Shown: positions 38,787-49,077, counted from the stretch's first letter. The stretch: DNA of 64,000 bases from CAVSJR01 sp963728285 (GCA_963728285.1 CAVSJR010000004.1:83849-147848), one strand, 5' to 3'. Notes: generated by a model from the letters alone, not told the origin. Made by a program: numbers and translations.

Positions 38787-39283
38787 GCGCCCAGGAGTAC
38801 GCGTTCGTCGTCTTCGCGTTCGTCGGGACCGTCGCCGCGATCCGCGTGGTCACCACCAAGAACGTGGTCCGCGGCGCCCTCTCGCTCGTCGTCTCGCTCG
38901 CCTCGGTCGGGATCATCTTCCTCGTCTCCGGGGCGGAGTTCATCGGCGGCGTCCAGATCCTGATCTACGTCGGCTCGATCGTGATCCTGTTCCTGTTCGG
39001 GCTCATGCTCACGAAGGCGCCGATCGGCAAGGAGACGCTGGACAACCAGCAGCGGGTGCTCGCCCTCGTCGTGGCCCTCGGCGTCCTCGCGGGGCTCGTG
39101 TTCCTGATCCGGGACGCCTACTCGCTCTCCGACCCGACGGTGCGGCTCTCCCACACCACCACCGCCGCGATCGGGGAGTCGATGTTCTCCCGCTTCGTGC
39201 TGCCGTTCGAGGCCATCTCGTTCCTCCTGCTGGCCGCGCTGATCGGCGCCGTGGTGCTCGCGAGAAAGGACGACGCGGAATGA
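38783..39283 (+). CDS. nuoJ: Complex I subunit NuoJ (operon 2)
   Basis: 166 residues, five helices, with GGVQILIYVGSIVILFLFGLM, the family's bulged helix. It lacks the charged tail of copy 1. GTG overlaps nuoI2 stop; TGA overlaps nuoK2 ATG. Confidence 0.93.
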   Translation: MSAQEYAFVVFAFVGTVAAIRVVTTKNVVRGALSLVVSLASVGIIFLVSGAEFIGGVQILIYVGSIVILFLFGLMLTKAPIGKETLDNQQRVLALVVALGVLAGLVFLIRDAYSLSDPTVRLSHTTTAAIGESMFSRFVLPFEAISFLLLAALIGAVVLARKDDAE

Positions 39284-39582
39284 TCCGGCTTCCGTTCCTG
39301 CTGCTCTTCGCCGCCGCCCTGTTCTCCGCCGGCGTGTACGGCGTGCTGGCCCGCCGCAACGGCGTGCTCGTGCTGATGTCGATCGAGCTGATCCTGAACG
39401 CCGTCACGATCAACCTCGTGGCCTTCTCCCAGTACCTGCGGGACGTCGCCGGCCAGGTGTTCGCGCTGTTCGTCATCGCCGTCGCGGCGGCCGAGGTGGG
39501 CATCGGGCTCGCCATCGTGATCCTGATCTATCGCAACCGCGAGACGATCAACGTCGACGAGGTGAACCTCCTCAAGTGGTAG
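39280..39582 (+). CDS. nuoK: Complex I subunit NuoK (operon 2)
   Basis: 100 residues, three helices, with channel glutamates in VLMSIELILNAVTINLVAF and VAAAEVGIGLAIVILIYR. ATG 39280. Overlaps nuoL2 GTG at 39576. Confidence 0.95.
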   Translation: MIRLPFLLLFAAALFSAGVYGVLARRNGVLVLMSIELILNAVTINLVAFSQYLRDVAGQVFALFVIAVAAAEVGIGLAIVILIYRNRETINVDEVNLLKW

Positions 39583-41558
39583 CCCTCGCCGCCGAGACCG
39601 TCGCCCGGGCGGGAGATGCCGGCTTCCTGAAGTACGCCTGGATCATCCCCGTCATCCCGTTCATCGCCGCGCTGGTGATCACGCTCTTCGGCAAGCGGCT
39701 GCCGGGCAAGGGGGCAGACGTCGGCATCGTGTCGATCTCGATCGTCCTGATCCTGTCCTACGTGGTGCTGTGGCACTTCGTGCAGGGCGGCACCCCGGTC
39801 GAACGAGGGTGGGAGTGGGCGCAGATCGGCAGCTTCCGGCTCGGGATCGGCACGTTCGTCGACGGGCTCACGGCGGTCATGCTCGTGATGATCGCGACGG
39901 TGTCGTGGGCCGTGCACGTGTACTCCGTCGAGTACATGCGCGGCGACCCTCGCTTCTACTGGTTCTACGCCGTGCTCTCGCTGTTCACCGGCTCGATGCT
40001 GAACCTCGTCGTCGCCAACGACCTGTTCCAGCTGCTCGTCGGATGGGAGGGCGTCGGCATCTGCTCCTACCTGATCATCGGCTTCTGGTGGGAGGAGAAG
40101 GAGAACGTGTACGCCGCGAACAAGGCGTTCATCACGACCCGGGTGGGCGACGTGCCGTTCGCCTTCGGGATCTTCGCGCTGGTCTTCGCCGTCGGCACCG
40201 CCAACATCCCCGCCATCCTTCACGGGGCGGAGGCGGGGGAGATCTCGCACGCCCTTCTGTTCGCCGGCGCGCTGCTCCTGCTCGGCGGCGCCGTGGGGAA
40301 GTCGGCGCAGTTCCCGCTCCACGTGTGGCTCCCCGACGCCATGGCCGGCCCCACCCCCGCGTCGGCGCTCATCCACGCCGCGACGATGGTGGTCGCCGGG
40401 GTGTACCTCGTCGCGCGGATGTTCCCGGTGTTCGTCGACTCGGACGGGGCGCTCACGGTCGTCGCCGTCATCGCCTCGATCACGATGCTGCTCGGAGCCG
40501 TGCTGGCGTTCGTCCAGGACGACCTCAAACGGGTGCTCGCGTACTCCACGATCTCGCAGCTCGCCTACATGTTCGCCGCGCTGTCGCTCGGGGAGCACGG
40601 CTACACCGCAGGCCTGTTCCACATGTTCACCCACGCCGCGTTCAAGGCGCTGCTGTTCCTCGCGGCCGGCTCGGTGATCCACGCGGTGCACACGAACAAC
40701 ATGTCGGAGATGGGAGGGCTCAGGAAGACGATGCCGTGGACCTTCGCCGTGTTCCTCATCGGCACGGCGGCGCTCATGGGGGTCCCCCCGTTCGCCGGGT
40801 ACTGGTCCAAGGACGAGATCATCGCGGTGGCGTTCCGCGAGGAGAACTGGTTCGTGTTCGGCGCCGCGGCCGCCACGGCCGCCATGACCTCCTTCTACAT
40901 GATTCGCGCCCTGCTGCTCACGTTCTTCGGGGAATACCGGGGACACGGCCATCCGCACGAGTCGGTCGCCTGGATGGTGGCCCCCATGGCGGTCCTCGCG
41001 GTGCCGGCGGCGCTCCTCGGCTTCGTGGGTGCCCCCCAGCTGTTCGGCTTCAACGGCGCGTTCGCCGATTGGGTCTTCGCCCACGAGCCGGAGGTCGGCA
41101 TCTTCAGCGTGCCGTTCCTGCTGCTGTCGATCACGCTGGTGACGATCGGCGCCGGGCTCGCGTACCTGCTCTACCGGGAATACCGGGAGCGGGACCCGCT
41201 GCGATCCCTGGGCGTCGTGTACACGGCGCTCGAGCATCGCCTCTACATCGACGACTTCTACCTGCGCGGCATCGTCCGGCCGGTGCAGTACGGGCTCTCG
41301 TCGGCGATCGCGTGGGTCGACCGCAACATCATCGACGGCATCGTCAACGGCGCCGCGCTCGCCGTGCGGGCCCTGGCGATGGCGGTGAACCTGTTCGACC
41401 GTGAGGCCATCGACGGGGCGGCCAACGGCATCGGCATCGGGGCGGGAGAGACGGGGGGCCTCCTGCGCTACCTCCAGTCGGGAAACGTGCAGCGCTACCT
41501 GGTCTTCCTCTTCGCGGGGATCATCGCGCTCACCCTCGTGTTCACCAAACTGACCTAG
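39576..41558 (+). CDS. nuoL: Complex I antiporter-like subunit NuoL (operon 2)
   Basis: 660 residues, intact. GWEGVGICSYLIIGFWW, KAFITTRVGDVPFAF, FPLHVWLPDAMAGPTPASA and KRVLAYSTISQLAYMF are all present. The C-terminus has an Asp/Asn-rich turn (DRNIIDGIVNG) and the lateral-helix region. Confidence 0.96.
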   Translation: MVALAAETVARAGDAGFLKYAWIIPVIPFIAALVITLFGKRLPGKGADVGIVSISIVLILSYVVLWHFVQGGTPVERGWEWAQIGSFRLGIGTFVDGLTAVMLVMIATVSWAVHVYSVEYMRGDPRFYWFYAVLSLFTGSMLNLVVANDLFQLLVGWEGVGICSYLIIGFWWEEKENVYAANKAFITTRVGDVPFAFGIFALVFAVGTANIPAILHGAEAGEISHALLFAGALLLLGGAVGKSAQFPLHVWLPDAMAGPTPASALIHAATMVVAGVYLVARMFPVFVDSDGALTVVAVIASITMLLGAVLAFVQDDLKRVLAYSTISQLAYMFAALSLGEHGYTAGLFHMFTHAAFKALLFLAAGSVIHAVHTNNMSEMGGLRKTMPWTFAVFLIGTAALMGVPPFAGYWSKDEIIAVAFREENWFVFGAAAATAAMTSFYMIRALLLTFFGEYRGHGHPHESVAWMVAPMAVLAVPAALLGFVGAPQLFGFNGAFADWVFAHEPEVGIFSVPFLLLSITLVTIGAGLAYLLYREYRERDPLRSLGVVYTALEHRLYIDDFYLRGIVRPVQYGLSSAIAWVDRNIIDGIVNGAALAVRALAMAVNLFDREAIDGAANGIGIGAGETGGLLRYLQSGNVQRYLVFLFAGIIALTLVFTKLT

Positions 41559-41573
41559 GAACGGGGAGGACCG

Positions 41574-43121
41574 ATGAACGAACCGGCCTGGAAGGACTGG
41601 GCGATCACCGTCGCGACGTTCCTGCCGCTCGTCGGAGCGCTGGTCATCGCGCTCGTGCCGCGGGAGCGGGACCGGCTGGTGCGGGGGCTGGGCATCGTGT
41701 TCACCGGCGCCGCGCTGGTCGTCGCGGCAGCCATCGCGATCGGCTTCGACTACGGCCGGACGGCGGTGCTGCAGTACGACGTCGACCTGCCCTGGATCGA
41801 GGCGATCTCGGCGCGCTACCACGTCGGCATCGACGGCATCAGCCTGCCGCTGTTCGTGCTGACGTTCCTCCTGACCTTCCTGTGCGCGATCTACACGTGG
41901 CGGTTCCTCCCCGAGCCCGGGCGGACCAAGCCGTTCCTCGCGCTCATGCTGCTGCTCGAGACCGGGATGGCCGGGACCTTCATCTCGTTCGACCTCATCC
42001 TGTTCTTCGTCTTCTGGGAGCTCGTGCTCGTCCCCATGTACTTCCTGATCGCGATCTGGGGGGGCGCCAACCGGCAGTACGCGGCGATCAAGTTCTTCCT
42101 CTTCACGCTGTTCGGCTCGATCTTCATGCTGCTGGGCTTCCTCGGCATGTTCTTCCGCGCTCCCGGCGAGGGCACCTTCGACATCATCGAGCTGCAGCGG
42201 TTCGCCGCCGTCGGCGGGTTCAGCCAGGGATTTCAGTACGTGGTCTTCGGGGCCGTCGCGCTCGGGTTCGCGGTCAAGGTGCCGATGTGGCCCGTCCACA
42301 CCTGGCTTCCCGATGCGCACACCGAGGCCCCGACGATCGGCTCCGTGTTGCTCGCGGGGATCATGCTGAAGATGGGGACCTACGGCTTCGTCCGGATCGC
42401 GCTGCCGATCCTGCCCGAGGCCGCGGAACGGTACGCCCCCTGGATCGGCCTGCTCGCCGCGATCGCCATCATCTGGGCGGCGCTGTGCTGCCTCGCCCAG
42501 ACCGACCTGAAGCGGCTCATCGCCTACTCGTCGGTCGGACACATGGGCTTCGTGATGCTCGGCATCGCCACGCTCACGACGATCGGCATCAACGCGGCGA
42601 TCTTCGGGATGGTCGCGCACGGGCTCATCACCGGCATGCTCTTCTTCGCGGTGGGCTCCATCTACGACCGCTACCACACGCGCCAGATCGCCGACATCGG
42701 GGGCGGGCTGATGCAGAAGATCCCGATCATCGGCGCGATCCTGGCGTTCGTCGCGATCGCCTCGCTGGGGCTGCCGGGCCTCGCGGGATTCTGGGGCGAG
42801 GTGATGGCCCTGCTGGCGAGCTTCTCGCCCGCCGCCGGCCTGGACGTGGGCCTCTTCCGGGGGTTCATGGTCGCCGGGGGCATCGGGACGGTGCTCACCG
42901 CCGGGTACTTCCTGTGGATGCTGCAGCGGGTGAACCTCGGGACGCTCCCCGATAGATGGAGGGGCGCGGACTTCGGCGACATCGAGACGGTGGAGTGGCT
43001 CGCCTGGGTGCCGATGCTCGTGCTGATCGTCGTGCTCGGCGTCTATCCGCGGCTGGTCTTCGGCGTCACGACCGAGGCCGTGGACAGGCTCGTGGCCGTG
43101 ATCACCGCGGCGGCAGGGTGA
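41574..43121 (+). CDS. nuoM: Complex I antiporter-like subunit NuoM (operon 2)
   Basis: 515 residues, intact. HVGIDGISLPLFVLTFLLTF, LFFVFWELVLVPMYFLIAIW, KVPMWPVHTWLPDAHTEAPT and KRLIAYSSVGHMGFVMLGI identify it. ATG 41574 follows GGGGAGG. Confidence 0.96.
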   Translation: MNEPAWKDWAITVATFLPLVGALVIALVPRERDRLVRGLGIVFTGAALVVAAAIAIGFDYGRTAVLQYDVDLPWIEAISARYHVGIDGISLPLFVLTFLLTFLCAIYTWRFLPEPGRTKPFLALMLLLETGMAGTFISFDLILFFVFWELVLVPMYFLIAIWGGANRQYAAIKFFLFTLFGSIFMLLGFLGMFFRAPGEGTFDIIELQRFAAVGGFSQGFQYVVFGAVALGFAVKVPMWPVHTWLPDAHTEAPTIGSVLLAGIMLKMGTYGFVRIALPILPEAAERYAPWIGLLAAIAIIWAALCCLAQTDLKRLIAYSSVGHMGFVMLGIATLTTIGINAAIFGMVAHGLITGMLFFAVGSIYDRYHTRQIADIGGGLMQKIPIIGAILAFVAIASLGLPGLAGFWGEVMALLASFSPAAGLDVGLFRGFMVAGGIGTVLTAGYFLWMLQRVNLGTLPDRWRGADFGDIETVEWLAWVPMLVLIVVLGVYPRLVFGVTTEAVDRLVAVITAAAG

Positions 43122-43134
43122 GCCGAGGGCTGCG

Positions 43135-44605
43135 ATGACGCAGGCGATCGACTACCACGCCATCCTCCCGGAGCTCATCGTGTCCGGCACGCTCGTGCTC
43201 GCGCTGCTCCTCGACTCCTTCACGTCGGAGCGTCGCAAGGCGTCGGTCATGGTGCTCTCGCTCGTCGGCGCGATCGCGGCGCTCGTCGCGACGTTCACGC
43301 TGATCCCCGGCCCCGGCCGGTCGACGTTCGGCGGCATGTTCGTCGTCGACGACTTCGCCCTGCTCTTCAAGGTCTTCTTCCTGGCCGTGGCGATCATCGT
43401 GCTGGCGATCTCGCTGCGCTACGTCCGGGACGGTCTGCTTCTACCAGGGCGAGTACTACTTCCTGCTCATGACCTCGTTCCTGGGCTGCCTGCTGATGCC
43501 GTCGTCGCGGGACCTCGTGATGCTGTTCCTCGCGCTCGAGCTGGTCTCGGCGCCCGGGTTCCTGATCGCGGCCTTCCGCAAGGGCGATCCTCGATCGAGC
43601 GAGGCGGGCCTGAAGTTCTTCCTGATCGGCGTGCTCTCGACGGCGGTGATGCTCTACGGCATGAGCTTCATCTACGGCCTGACGGGGGAGACCAACCTCT
43701 ACGCGATCGGGGCTCGCGTCGCGCAGCTCTCCGGCCCGGAGGAGACGCTGGCGCTCGCGTCGATCCTGTTCATCGTCGTCGGCTTCGCGTTCAAGGTGTC
43801 GGCGGTGCCGTTCCAGTTCTGGGCCCCCGACACCTACGAGGGGGCGCCCGTGCCGGTCGCGGCGTTCCTGGCGAGCGCCTCCAAGGCGGCCGGCTTCGCG
43901 GGGCTCCTGCAGCTGATGTTCGTGGCCTTCCCGTCCGAGTTCGAGTTCTGGACGCCGATCTTCGCGACGCTGTCGGTCCTCACGATGACCATCGGCAACT
44001 TCGTGGCCCTGCGGCAGACGCAGGTGGTGCGCCTGCTCGCGTACTCGAGCATCGCGCAGGCCGGCTACATGCTGCTGCCCTTCGCGTTGGTGGGCGACAA
44101 CCCCGTCACGAACGAGCACGCCTTCTCCGCGGCCGTCACCTACATCCTCATCTACGCGATCATGACGCTCGGCGCGTTCGCGGTCGTGATCGCGCTGTCG
44201 CGCGAGTCCCGCGGCCTGCTCATCTCCGACTTCGCGGCGCTCGGGCGCCGGGCGCCGGCGCTCGCGGTGGCGATGACGGTGTTCATGGTGTCGCTGGCGG
44301 GGATCCCGCCGACCGGCGGGTTCTGGGCGAAGCTCGTCGTCTTCCGCGCCGCGATCGAGGCGGGGGGGATCGGCCCCTATCTCGCCGTGATCATGCTGGT
44401 GAACTCCGTCGTCAGCATCTACTACTACCTGGCGATCCCCCGGGCGATGTTCCTGCTCCCGAGCGAGGAGCGCCGGCTCGTCGCGCCGGCCCTGGTCACG
44501 GGGGTGGCGGTGGCCGCCTCCCTGGCGGTCGTGGCGATCGGCTTCTACCCGGACCTCGTCGCCCGGTTCCCGCCCCTGTCGACGCTGATCGGGGCCGGCG
44601 GCTGA
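43135..44605 (+). CDS. nuoN: Complex I antiporter-like subunit NuoN (operon 2; one frame break)
   Basis: About 490 residues. The frame breaks near 43438 (one extra base after CGGGACGG), joining SLRYVRDG to FYQGEYYFLLMTSFLG. After it come FLALELVSAPGFLIAAF, AVPFQFWAPDTYEGAPVPVAAF, RLLAYSSIAQAGYMLLP and VSLAGIPPTGGFWAKLVVF. Last gene of operon 2, followed by a hairpin at 44611-44642. Confidence 0.94.
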
Positions 44606-44610
44606 GGGTC

Positions 44611-44642
44611 GGCCCGCCGGCGGGTCGTCGAACCCGCGGGCC
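44611..44642 (+). terminator. Hairpin terminator after the second nuo operon
   Basis: GGCCCGC (44611-44617) pairs with GCGGGCC (44636-44642), with a nested GGGT/ACCC stem around a short loop, 6 nt after the nuoN2 stop. No T-tract. Confidence 0.5.
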
Positions 44643-44717
44643 CGTCCCGTCGAATACCGTTCGAGGCACGCGGCCGTATGGTTGTGGCGACCTCGTTTTC
44701 CGAGGAGGGGAAGAATC

Positions 44718-45602
44718 GTGATCGGGCTCAACCGGGTGAAGACCTGGATCCTCATCGCCGCCCTGGGCGGCCTGTTCGTCGTGGTCGGGAGCGTTGTAGG
44801 TGGGGCGAGGGGCGCGGCGATCGCGCTCGTCATCGCCCTCATCTTCAACTTCTCGATGTACTGGTTCTCCGACAAGATCGCCATCGCAACGACCCGCTCG
44901 CATCCCGTGACCGAGGGGGAGTTCCCCGCGTACCACCGGATCGTCCGGGAGCTCACCGGGCAGGCCGGGGTGCCGATGCCCCGGCTGTACGTGTCCGAGA
45001 TGCGCCAGCCCAACGCCTTCGCCACCGGCCGGAACCCCGAGCACGCGGCCGTCTCCGTGACGAGCGGGATCCTCCAGATCCTGGACGAGCGCGAGCTCCG
45101 AGCCGTGCTCGCCCACGAGCTCTCGCATGTCGCCAACCGCGACATCCTGATCTCCTCCATCGCGGCGGCCATCGGGATGAGCATCACGTTCCTGACGCGC
45201 TTCGTCCTGTTCTTCGGCGGCGGCGATAACAACAACAACAGCCCGCTCGGCCCCATCGGGCTGCTCCTGGCGTGGATCCTCGCGCCGCTCGCGGCCGCGA
45301 TCATTCAGATGGCGGTCTCGCGGTCCCGGGAGTTCCAGGCCGACGAGTCGGGGGCGCTGCTCTCGGCGGATCCGGACGCGCTCGCGAGCTCGCTGCGCAA
45401 GCTGGACGCCGCCGCGAAGCAGGTCCCGGTGCCGGCCAGCGTGAGCCCGGCCGAGGCGCACATGTTCATCGTCAATCCCTTCAGCGGGCGAAACGCCGCG
45501 ACCGGCATCGTGCGGCTCTTCTCGACGCACCCGCCCACGGAGGAGCGCATCGCCCGGCTCGAGCAGATCAAGCGGGAGCTGGGCACGCGCGCGCCGAGCT
45601 GA
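44718..45602 (+). CDS. htpX: HtpX-type M48 membrane metalloprotease
   Basis: 294 residues. Two N-terminal helices, then the zinc site AVLAHELSHVANRDIL, two further helices (GLLLAWILAPLAAAIIQM) and the third ligand region SRSREFQADESGALL. HtpX degrades damaged membrane proteins. The start is GTG 44718 with GAGGAGGGG 7 nt upstream; an open frame extends back to 44682 but lacks a ribosome site. Single gene with TATGGT at 44677 as a possible -10. Confidence 0.92.
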   Translation: MIGLNRVKTWILIAALGGLFVVVGSVVGGARGAAIALVIALIFNFSMYWFSDKIAIATTRSHPVTEGEFPAYHRIVRELTGQAGVPMPRLYVSEMRQPNAFATGRNPEHAAVSVTSGILQILDERELRAVLAHELSHVANRDILISSIAAAIGMSITFLTRFVLFFGGGDNNNNSPLGPIGLLLAWILAPLAAAIIQMAVSRSREFQADESGALLSADPDALASSLRKLDAAAKQVPVPASVSPAEAHMFIVNPFSGRNAATGIVRLFSTHPPTEERIARLEQIKRELGTRAPS

Positions 45603-45670
45603 CGCGACGCCGATTTGACGGTGCGGCGTCGTTGCGGTAGTTCGGAGCCGACGACGACCAAGGAGGAGCA

Positions 45671-46024
45671 ATGGCGAACCCGGTGATCCACTTCGAGATC
45701 GTGAGCAAGGACGCGCCCAAGCTGCATTCGTTCTACTCGGACGTCTTCGACTGGAAGATCGACACGAGCAACCCGATGGGCTACGGGATCGTCGACAACG
45801 CCGGCGAGGGCATCGGCGGCGGCATCGGCGGGCTGATGGACGAGACCTACCCCGGCCACGTCACCTTCTACATCTCGGTGCCCGACCCGGCCGCGACGCT
45901 TCAGAGGATCGAGGCGCTGGGCGGCAAGACCGTGATGCCCCCGTCGGAGATCCCCGGAACGGACACGACGATCGCGCAGTTCACCGACCCCGCGGGCAAC
46001 CTCATCGGCCTGACGAAGGCGTAG
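45671..46024 (+). CDS. VOC (glyoxalase/bleomycin-resistance fold) family protein
   Basis: 117 residues, one VOC domain: VIHFEIVSKDAPKLHSFYSDVF at the start and FTDPAGNLIGLTK at the end, with GHVTFYISVPDPAATLQRIEALGG between. Family members bind a metal and small substrates; the substrate here is unknown. AAGGAGGAG lies 5 nt before the ATG. It stands alone; the 255-bp gap to the next gene shows nothing I can name. Confidence 0.85.
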   Translation: MANPVIHFEIVSKDAPKLHSFYSDVFDWKIDTSNPMGYGIVDNAGEGIGGGIGGLMDETYPGHVTFYISVPDPAATLQRIEALGGKTVMPPSEIPGTDTTIAQFTDPAGNLIGLTKA

Positions 46025-46279
46025 CAGCTCGGAGCCGTCGAAGCTCGCTCGAGCCGAGCAGGGAGTCGCGAAGCTTGGACTCGTCAGTCGCTGCCGCAAC
46101 GGCCTCGTTCGCTGCCGTCGCCGCTCCCAGTTTCACAAGCTGCGTGCCCAGAACGCCATGGATGTCAGGGGATGCCCACGGGCCCCGAGCGTTTGTCAGC
46201 TTCCTTACGACCTGCATTCGTCAGTATGTTGACGTTCTGCCCGGGGCACACGACGCGACATCCTCCGAGCGCTGAATCC

Positions 46280-47644
46280 TCACCTCATCGTGTCGAGCAG
46301 CGCCGAGACGGCCTCCACGCTCGTCGTCGGGTTGACGAAGCAAAAGCGCATGCACGGCTCGCCGCGCCACGTCGTCGGCTGCGAGAACGCGACCTGCTCG
46401 CGGAGCATCCGATCCGACCACGCCAGGTACTCCACCTTCGTCCATCCCGCCCGCCGGAACAGGACGACCGACAGCGCCGGCTCCGCGACGAGCTCGAGGT
46501 CCGGGCGCCGGCGGATCTCCTCCGCGGTCGCCCGGGTCACGTCCAGGACCGCCTCCACGGCCTCCCGGTAGGCACGCGTGCCGTGCGTCGCGAGGGAGAA
46601 CCAGAAGGGGAGGCCGCGCACGCGACGGGTGAGGTGGTAGGCGTAGTGCGCCGGCGTCCATTCGCCCGTGGCGTTGATGTCCTCGAGGTACTCGGCCTGC
46701 TGAGTGAACGCCGCCGCGGCAAGGCGTGGATCGCGGTAGAGGATCGCGGCGCAGTCGAACGGCGCGAACAGCCACTTGTGCGGGTCGATCACGATCGAGT
46801 CGGCCCGCTCGATCCCGTCGAACAGCGACCGGACGGAGGGGGCGGCGAGTCCCGCGCCGCCGTACGCGCAGTCGACGTGCAGCCAGATGCCGAGCCGCCC
46901 GCAGACCTCGGCGATGCCGGCGAGATCGTCGACGTAGCCGCCGTTCGTCGTGCCGCCGGTCGCGGTGACGGCGAAGATGCCGTCGAGGTCCTCGCCCTCG
47001 AGCGCCGTCTGCAGCGCGGCCCCGGTGAGCCGGCCCCGCTCGTCGTGCGGAACCGGCAGGACGTCGACGTCCATGATGCGGGCCGTCGTCCAGATCGATG
47101 AGTGGGCGTCGTCCGCGGCGATCATCCGCCAGCGCGCGGGCCGCCCCGGCCGGAGCGCGTCGGCGGTGTGGCGGGCCGCCACGAGCCCGGCGAGGTTGCC
47201 CGCGGAGCCGCCCGAGACGAACGTGCCCCCGGCTTCGTCCGGCATCCCGGCCAGATCGGCGAGCCATGCCAGGGCCTGGTTCTCGGCGTAGATCGCCCCG
47301 GCGCCCTCCGTCCAGCTGCTCCCCACGATGGAGGAGGCTCCGACGAGGATGTCGAACAGCACCGACGCCTTCGTCGGCGCCCCAGGAACGAACGCCGTGA
47401 ACAGCGGATGATCGACCGAGATCGTCGCCGGCGCCAGGTGCTCGGCGAAGATGCGGAACGCCTCCATCCCTCCGACGCCGTCCTCGGTGATGGTCTCGCC
47501 GACCTCGCGCCGAAGCTCCTCGGCCGGCCGCGGGCCGTCCAGGGGCGGGGGGCTCATGCGGATGCGGTCGATGGCGTAGTCGACGATCGCCTGTGCCCAG
47601 GCGTCCATCGCCTCGGTGTACTCGTGCATCCCCGACGGTGACAC
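46280..47644 (-). CDS. PLP-dependent group II amino-acid decarboxylase
   Basis: 454 residues, intact. VSGGSAGNLAGLVAARH binds PLP phosphate, LHVDCAYGGAGL carries the Asp that pairs with the PLP nitrogen, and SIVIDPHKWLFAPFDCAA contains the Schiff-base Lys. The group covers aromatic-amino-acid, glutamate and diaminobutyrate decarboxylases; the length best fits aromatic or 2,4-diaminobutyrate types. The start could be GTG 47644 or the ATG five codons on. It is 37 bp downstream of the HemL-like aminotransferase on the same strand, so the two likely form an amine-producing pair. Confidence 0.88.
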   Translation of the reverse strand: MSPSGMHEYTEAMDAWAQAIVDYAIDRIRMSPPPLDGPRPAEELRREVGETITEDGVGGMEAFRIFAEHLAPATISVDHPLFTAFVPGAPTKASVLFDILVGASSIVGSSWTEGAGAIYAENQALAWLADLAGMPDEAGGTFVSGGSAGNLAGLVAARHTADALRPGRPARWRMIAADDAHSSIWTTARIMDVDVLPVPHDERGRLTGAALQTALEGEDLDGIFAVTATGGTTNGGYVDDLAGIAEVCGRLGIWLHVDCAYGGAGLAAPSVRSLFDGIERADSIVIDPHKWLFAPFDCAAILYRDPRLAAAAFTQQAEYLEDINATGEWTPAHYAYHLTRRVRGLPFWFSLATHGTRAYREAVEAVLDVTRATAEEIRRRPDLELVAEPALSVVLFRRAGWTKVEYLAWSDRMLREQVAFSQPTTWRGEPCMRFCFVNPTTSVEAVSALLDTMR

Positions 47645-47681
47645 CGGCCGATCGCCCCGATCGCCCGCCGGACGCGCCTTC

Positions 47682-49077
47682 CTATCCGGCGAGCTCGGAG
47701 CAGAACTCGCCGAAGGCGTCGATGTAGCGCTGGATGTCGTCCTCGGTGTGCTGCACCGAGATCGTCCATTGCTCCTCGTCGCCGGGCGTCATGAAGATGC
47801 CTCGATTCACCATGTAGGGATACGACGCGTAGTAGAGGTCCGCATTCGTCTCGAGGAAGTCGCGGTAGTTCCTGAGCGGCTCCTTGCGGTAGGACACGCA
47901 CCCCTTCGCGCCCAGGTCGACGGTGTGCGCGGGCACGCCCGAATCCTCGATCGCTCGGTCGCAGCCCTCGGCCAGCATCGTGCCGAGCTTGCCGAGCTGG
48001 TCGTAGGCGTCCTTCGTCAGCACCTCGGTCAGGGCCGCGAGCCCCGCGGCAGCCGACAGCGGGTTGCCGTTGAACGTTCCCTGTTGTGCCGCGCCCTTGG
48101 TCACGAAGTCCATGATCTCCGCCTCGCCCCCGAACGCGCCGATCGTGGCGCCCCCGCCGATCGCCTTGGCCCACGCGGCGAGGTGTGGGCGCACGCCGTA
48201 ACGCTCGGTCGCGCCGCCGTAGGCGATGGTGCCCCCGCACTTGACCTCGTCGTAGATCAGAACGGAGCCGTTGCGGTCGCAGAGGTCGCGCAACGCCTGA
48301 AGGTAGCCGGGCTCCGGAACGATGATGCCGACGTTCATCATGACCGGCTCGAGGATCACCGCGGCGATCTCCCCGCCGTGCTCGCGGAAGAGCTCGTCGA
48401 GCGCCCCCGCGTCGTTGAAGGGCACGATGATCGTGTCGTTCCACATCGACCTCGGGACGCCCTTGGACGTGGGACGGGTGGTGTACGCCGTGCCCGAGGA
48501 GTCGGCGGACTCGCCCGAGACGTTCTCCCTCAGGCCGAGGGCGTCCGCCTCCGGCACGACCGAGAACAGCACGGCGTCGTGGTGGCCGTGGTAGGAGCCC
48601 TCCATCTTCACGATGCGGTCGCGGCCCGTGGCGGCGCGGGCGACGCGGACGGCGTCCATCGTCGCCTCGGTGCCGGAGTTCACGAACCGCATCCGGTCGA
48701 CCTGGAAGCGACGGCAGATCTCCTCGGCGAGCGAGACGGTCGCCTCGGTGGTGACCGCGAAGTGGATGGCTCCCTCGGCCGCGCGCTTGATGGCCGCGAC
48801 GATCTTCGGGTTGGCATGGCCGACGACGTTCACGCCGAATCCGCCGTGGAAATCGGTGTACTCGGTCCCGTCGACGTCCCAGACCTTCGACCCCTTCCCC
48901 TGCCGCAGGTAGACCGGGTAGGGGTCGTTGCCCTGGAAGTTCGAGGACACGCCGGCCGGCAGGCTTTTCGACGGCTCGCTCGAACAGCGCCGCGGACGCG
49001 GGGGTCCGGTCGAGCAGGGCCTTGGTCTCACGGTCGGCGATCTCCGCCGCCCGGGCGTTGAGACGCTCTTGATCCAC
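47682..49077 (-). CDS. Class III aminotransferase, HemL-like (one frame break)
   Basis: About 464 residues. FVNSGTEATMDAVRVARAATGR and GSYHGHHDAVLFS are hallmark class III segments; LIYDEVKCGG holds the PLP Asp and AAWAKAIGGGATIGAFGG the Lys. The layout is closest to glutamate-1-semialdehyde 2,1-aminomutase, but DEVKCGG replaces the more usual DEVMTGF, so the substrate may differ. The frame breaks near 48966, joining ASAALFERA to SKSLPAGVSSNFQGNDPYPVYL. ATG 49077. First gene of a two-gene operon with the decarboxylase. Confidence 0.88.

Noticed and set aside
46002..46279. Small minus-strand ORF (about 71 codons) and a TTTCACAA sequence near 46131
   Set aside because: The ORF has no recognisable family, start signal or neighbour link. 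The TTTCACAA is a lone half-site with no matching left arm, so not called a Rex box.
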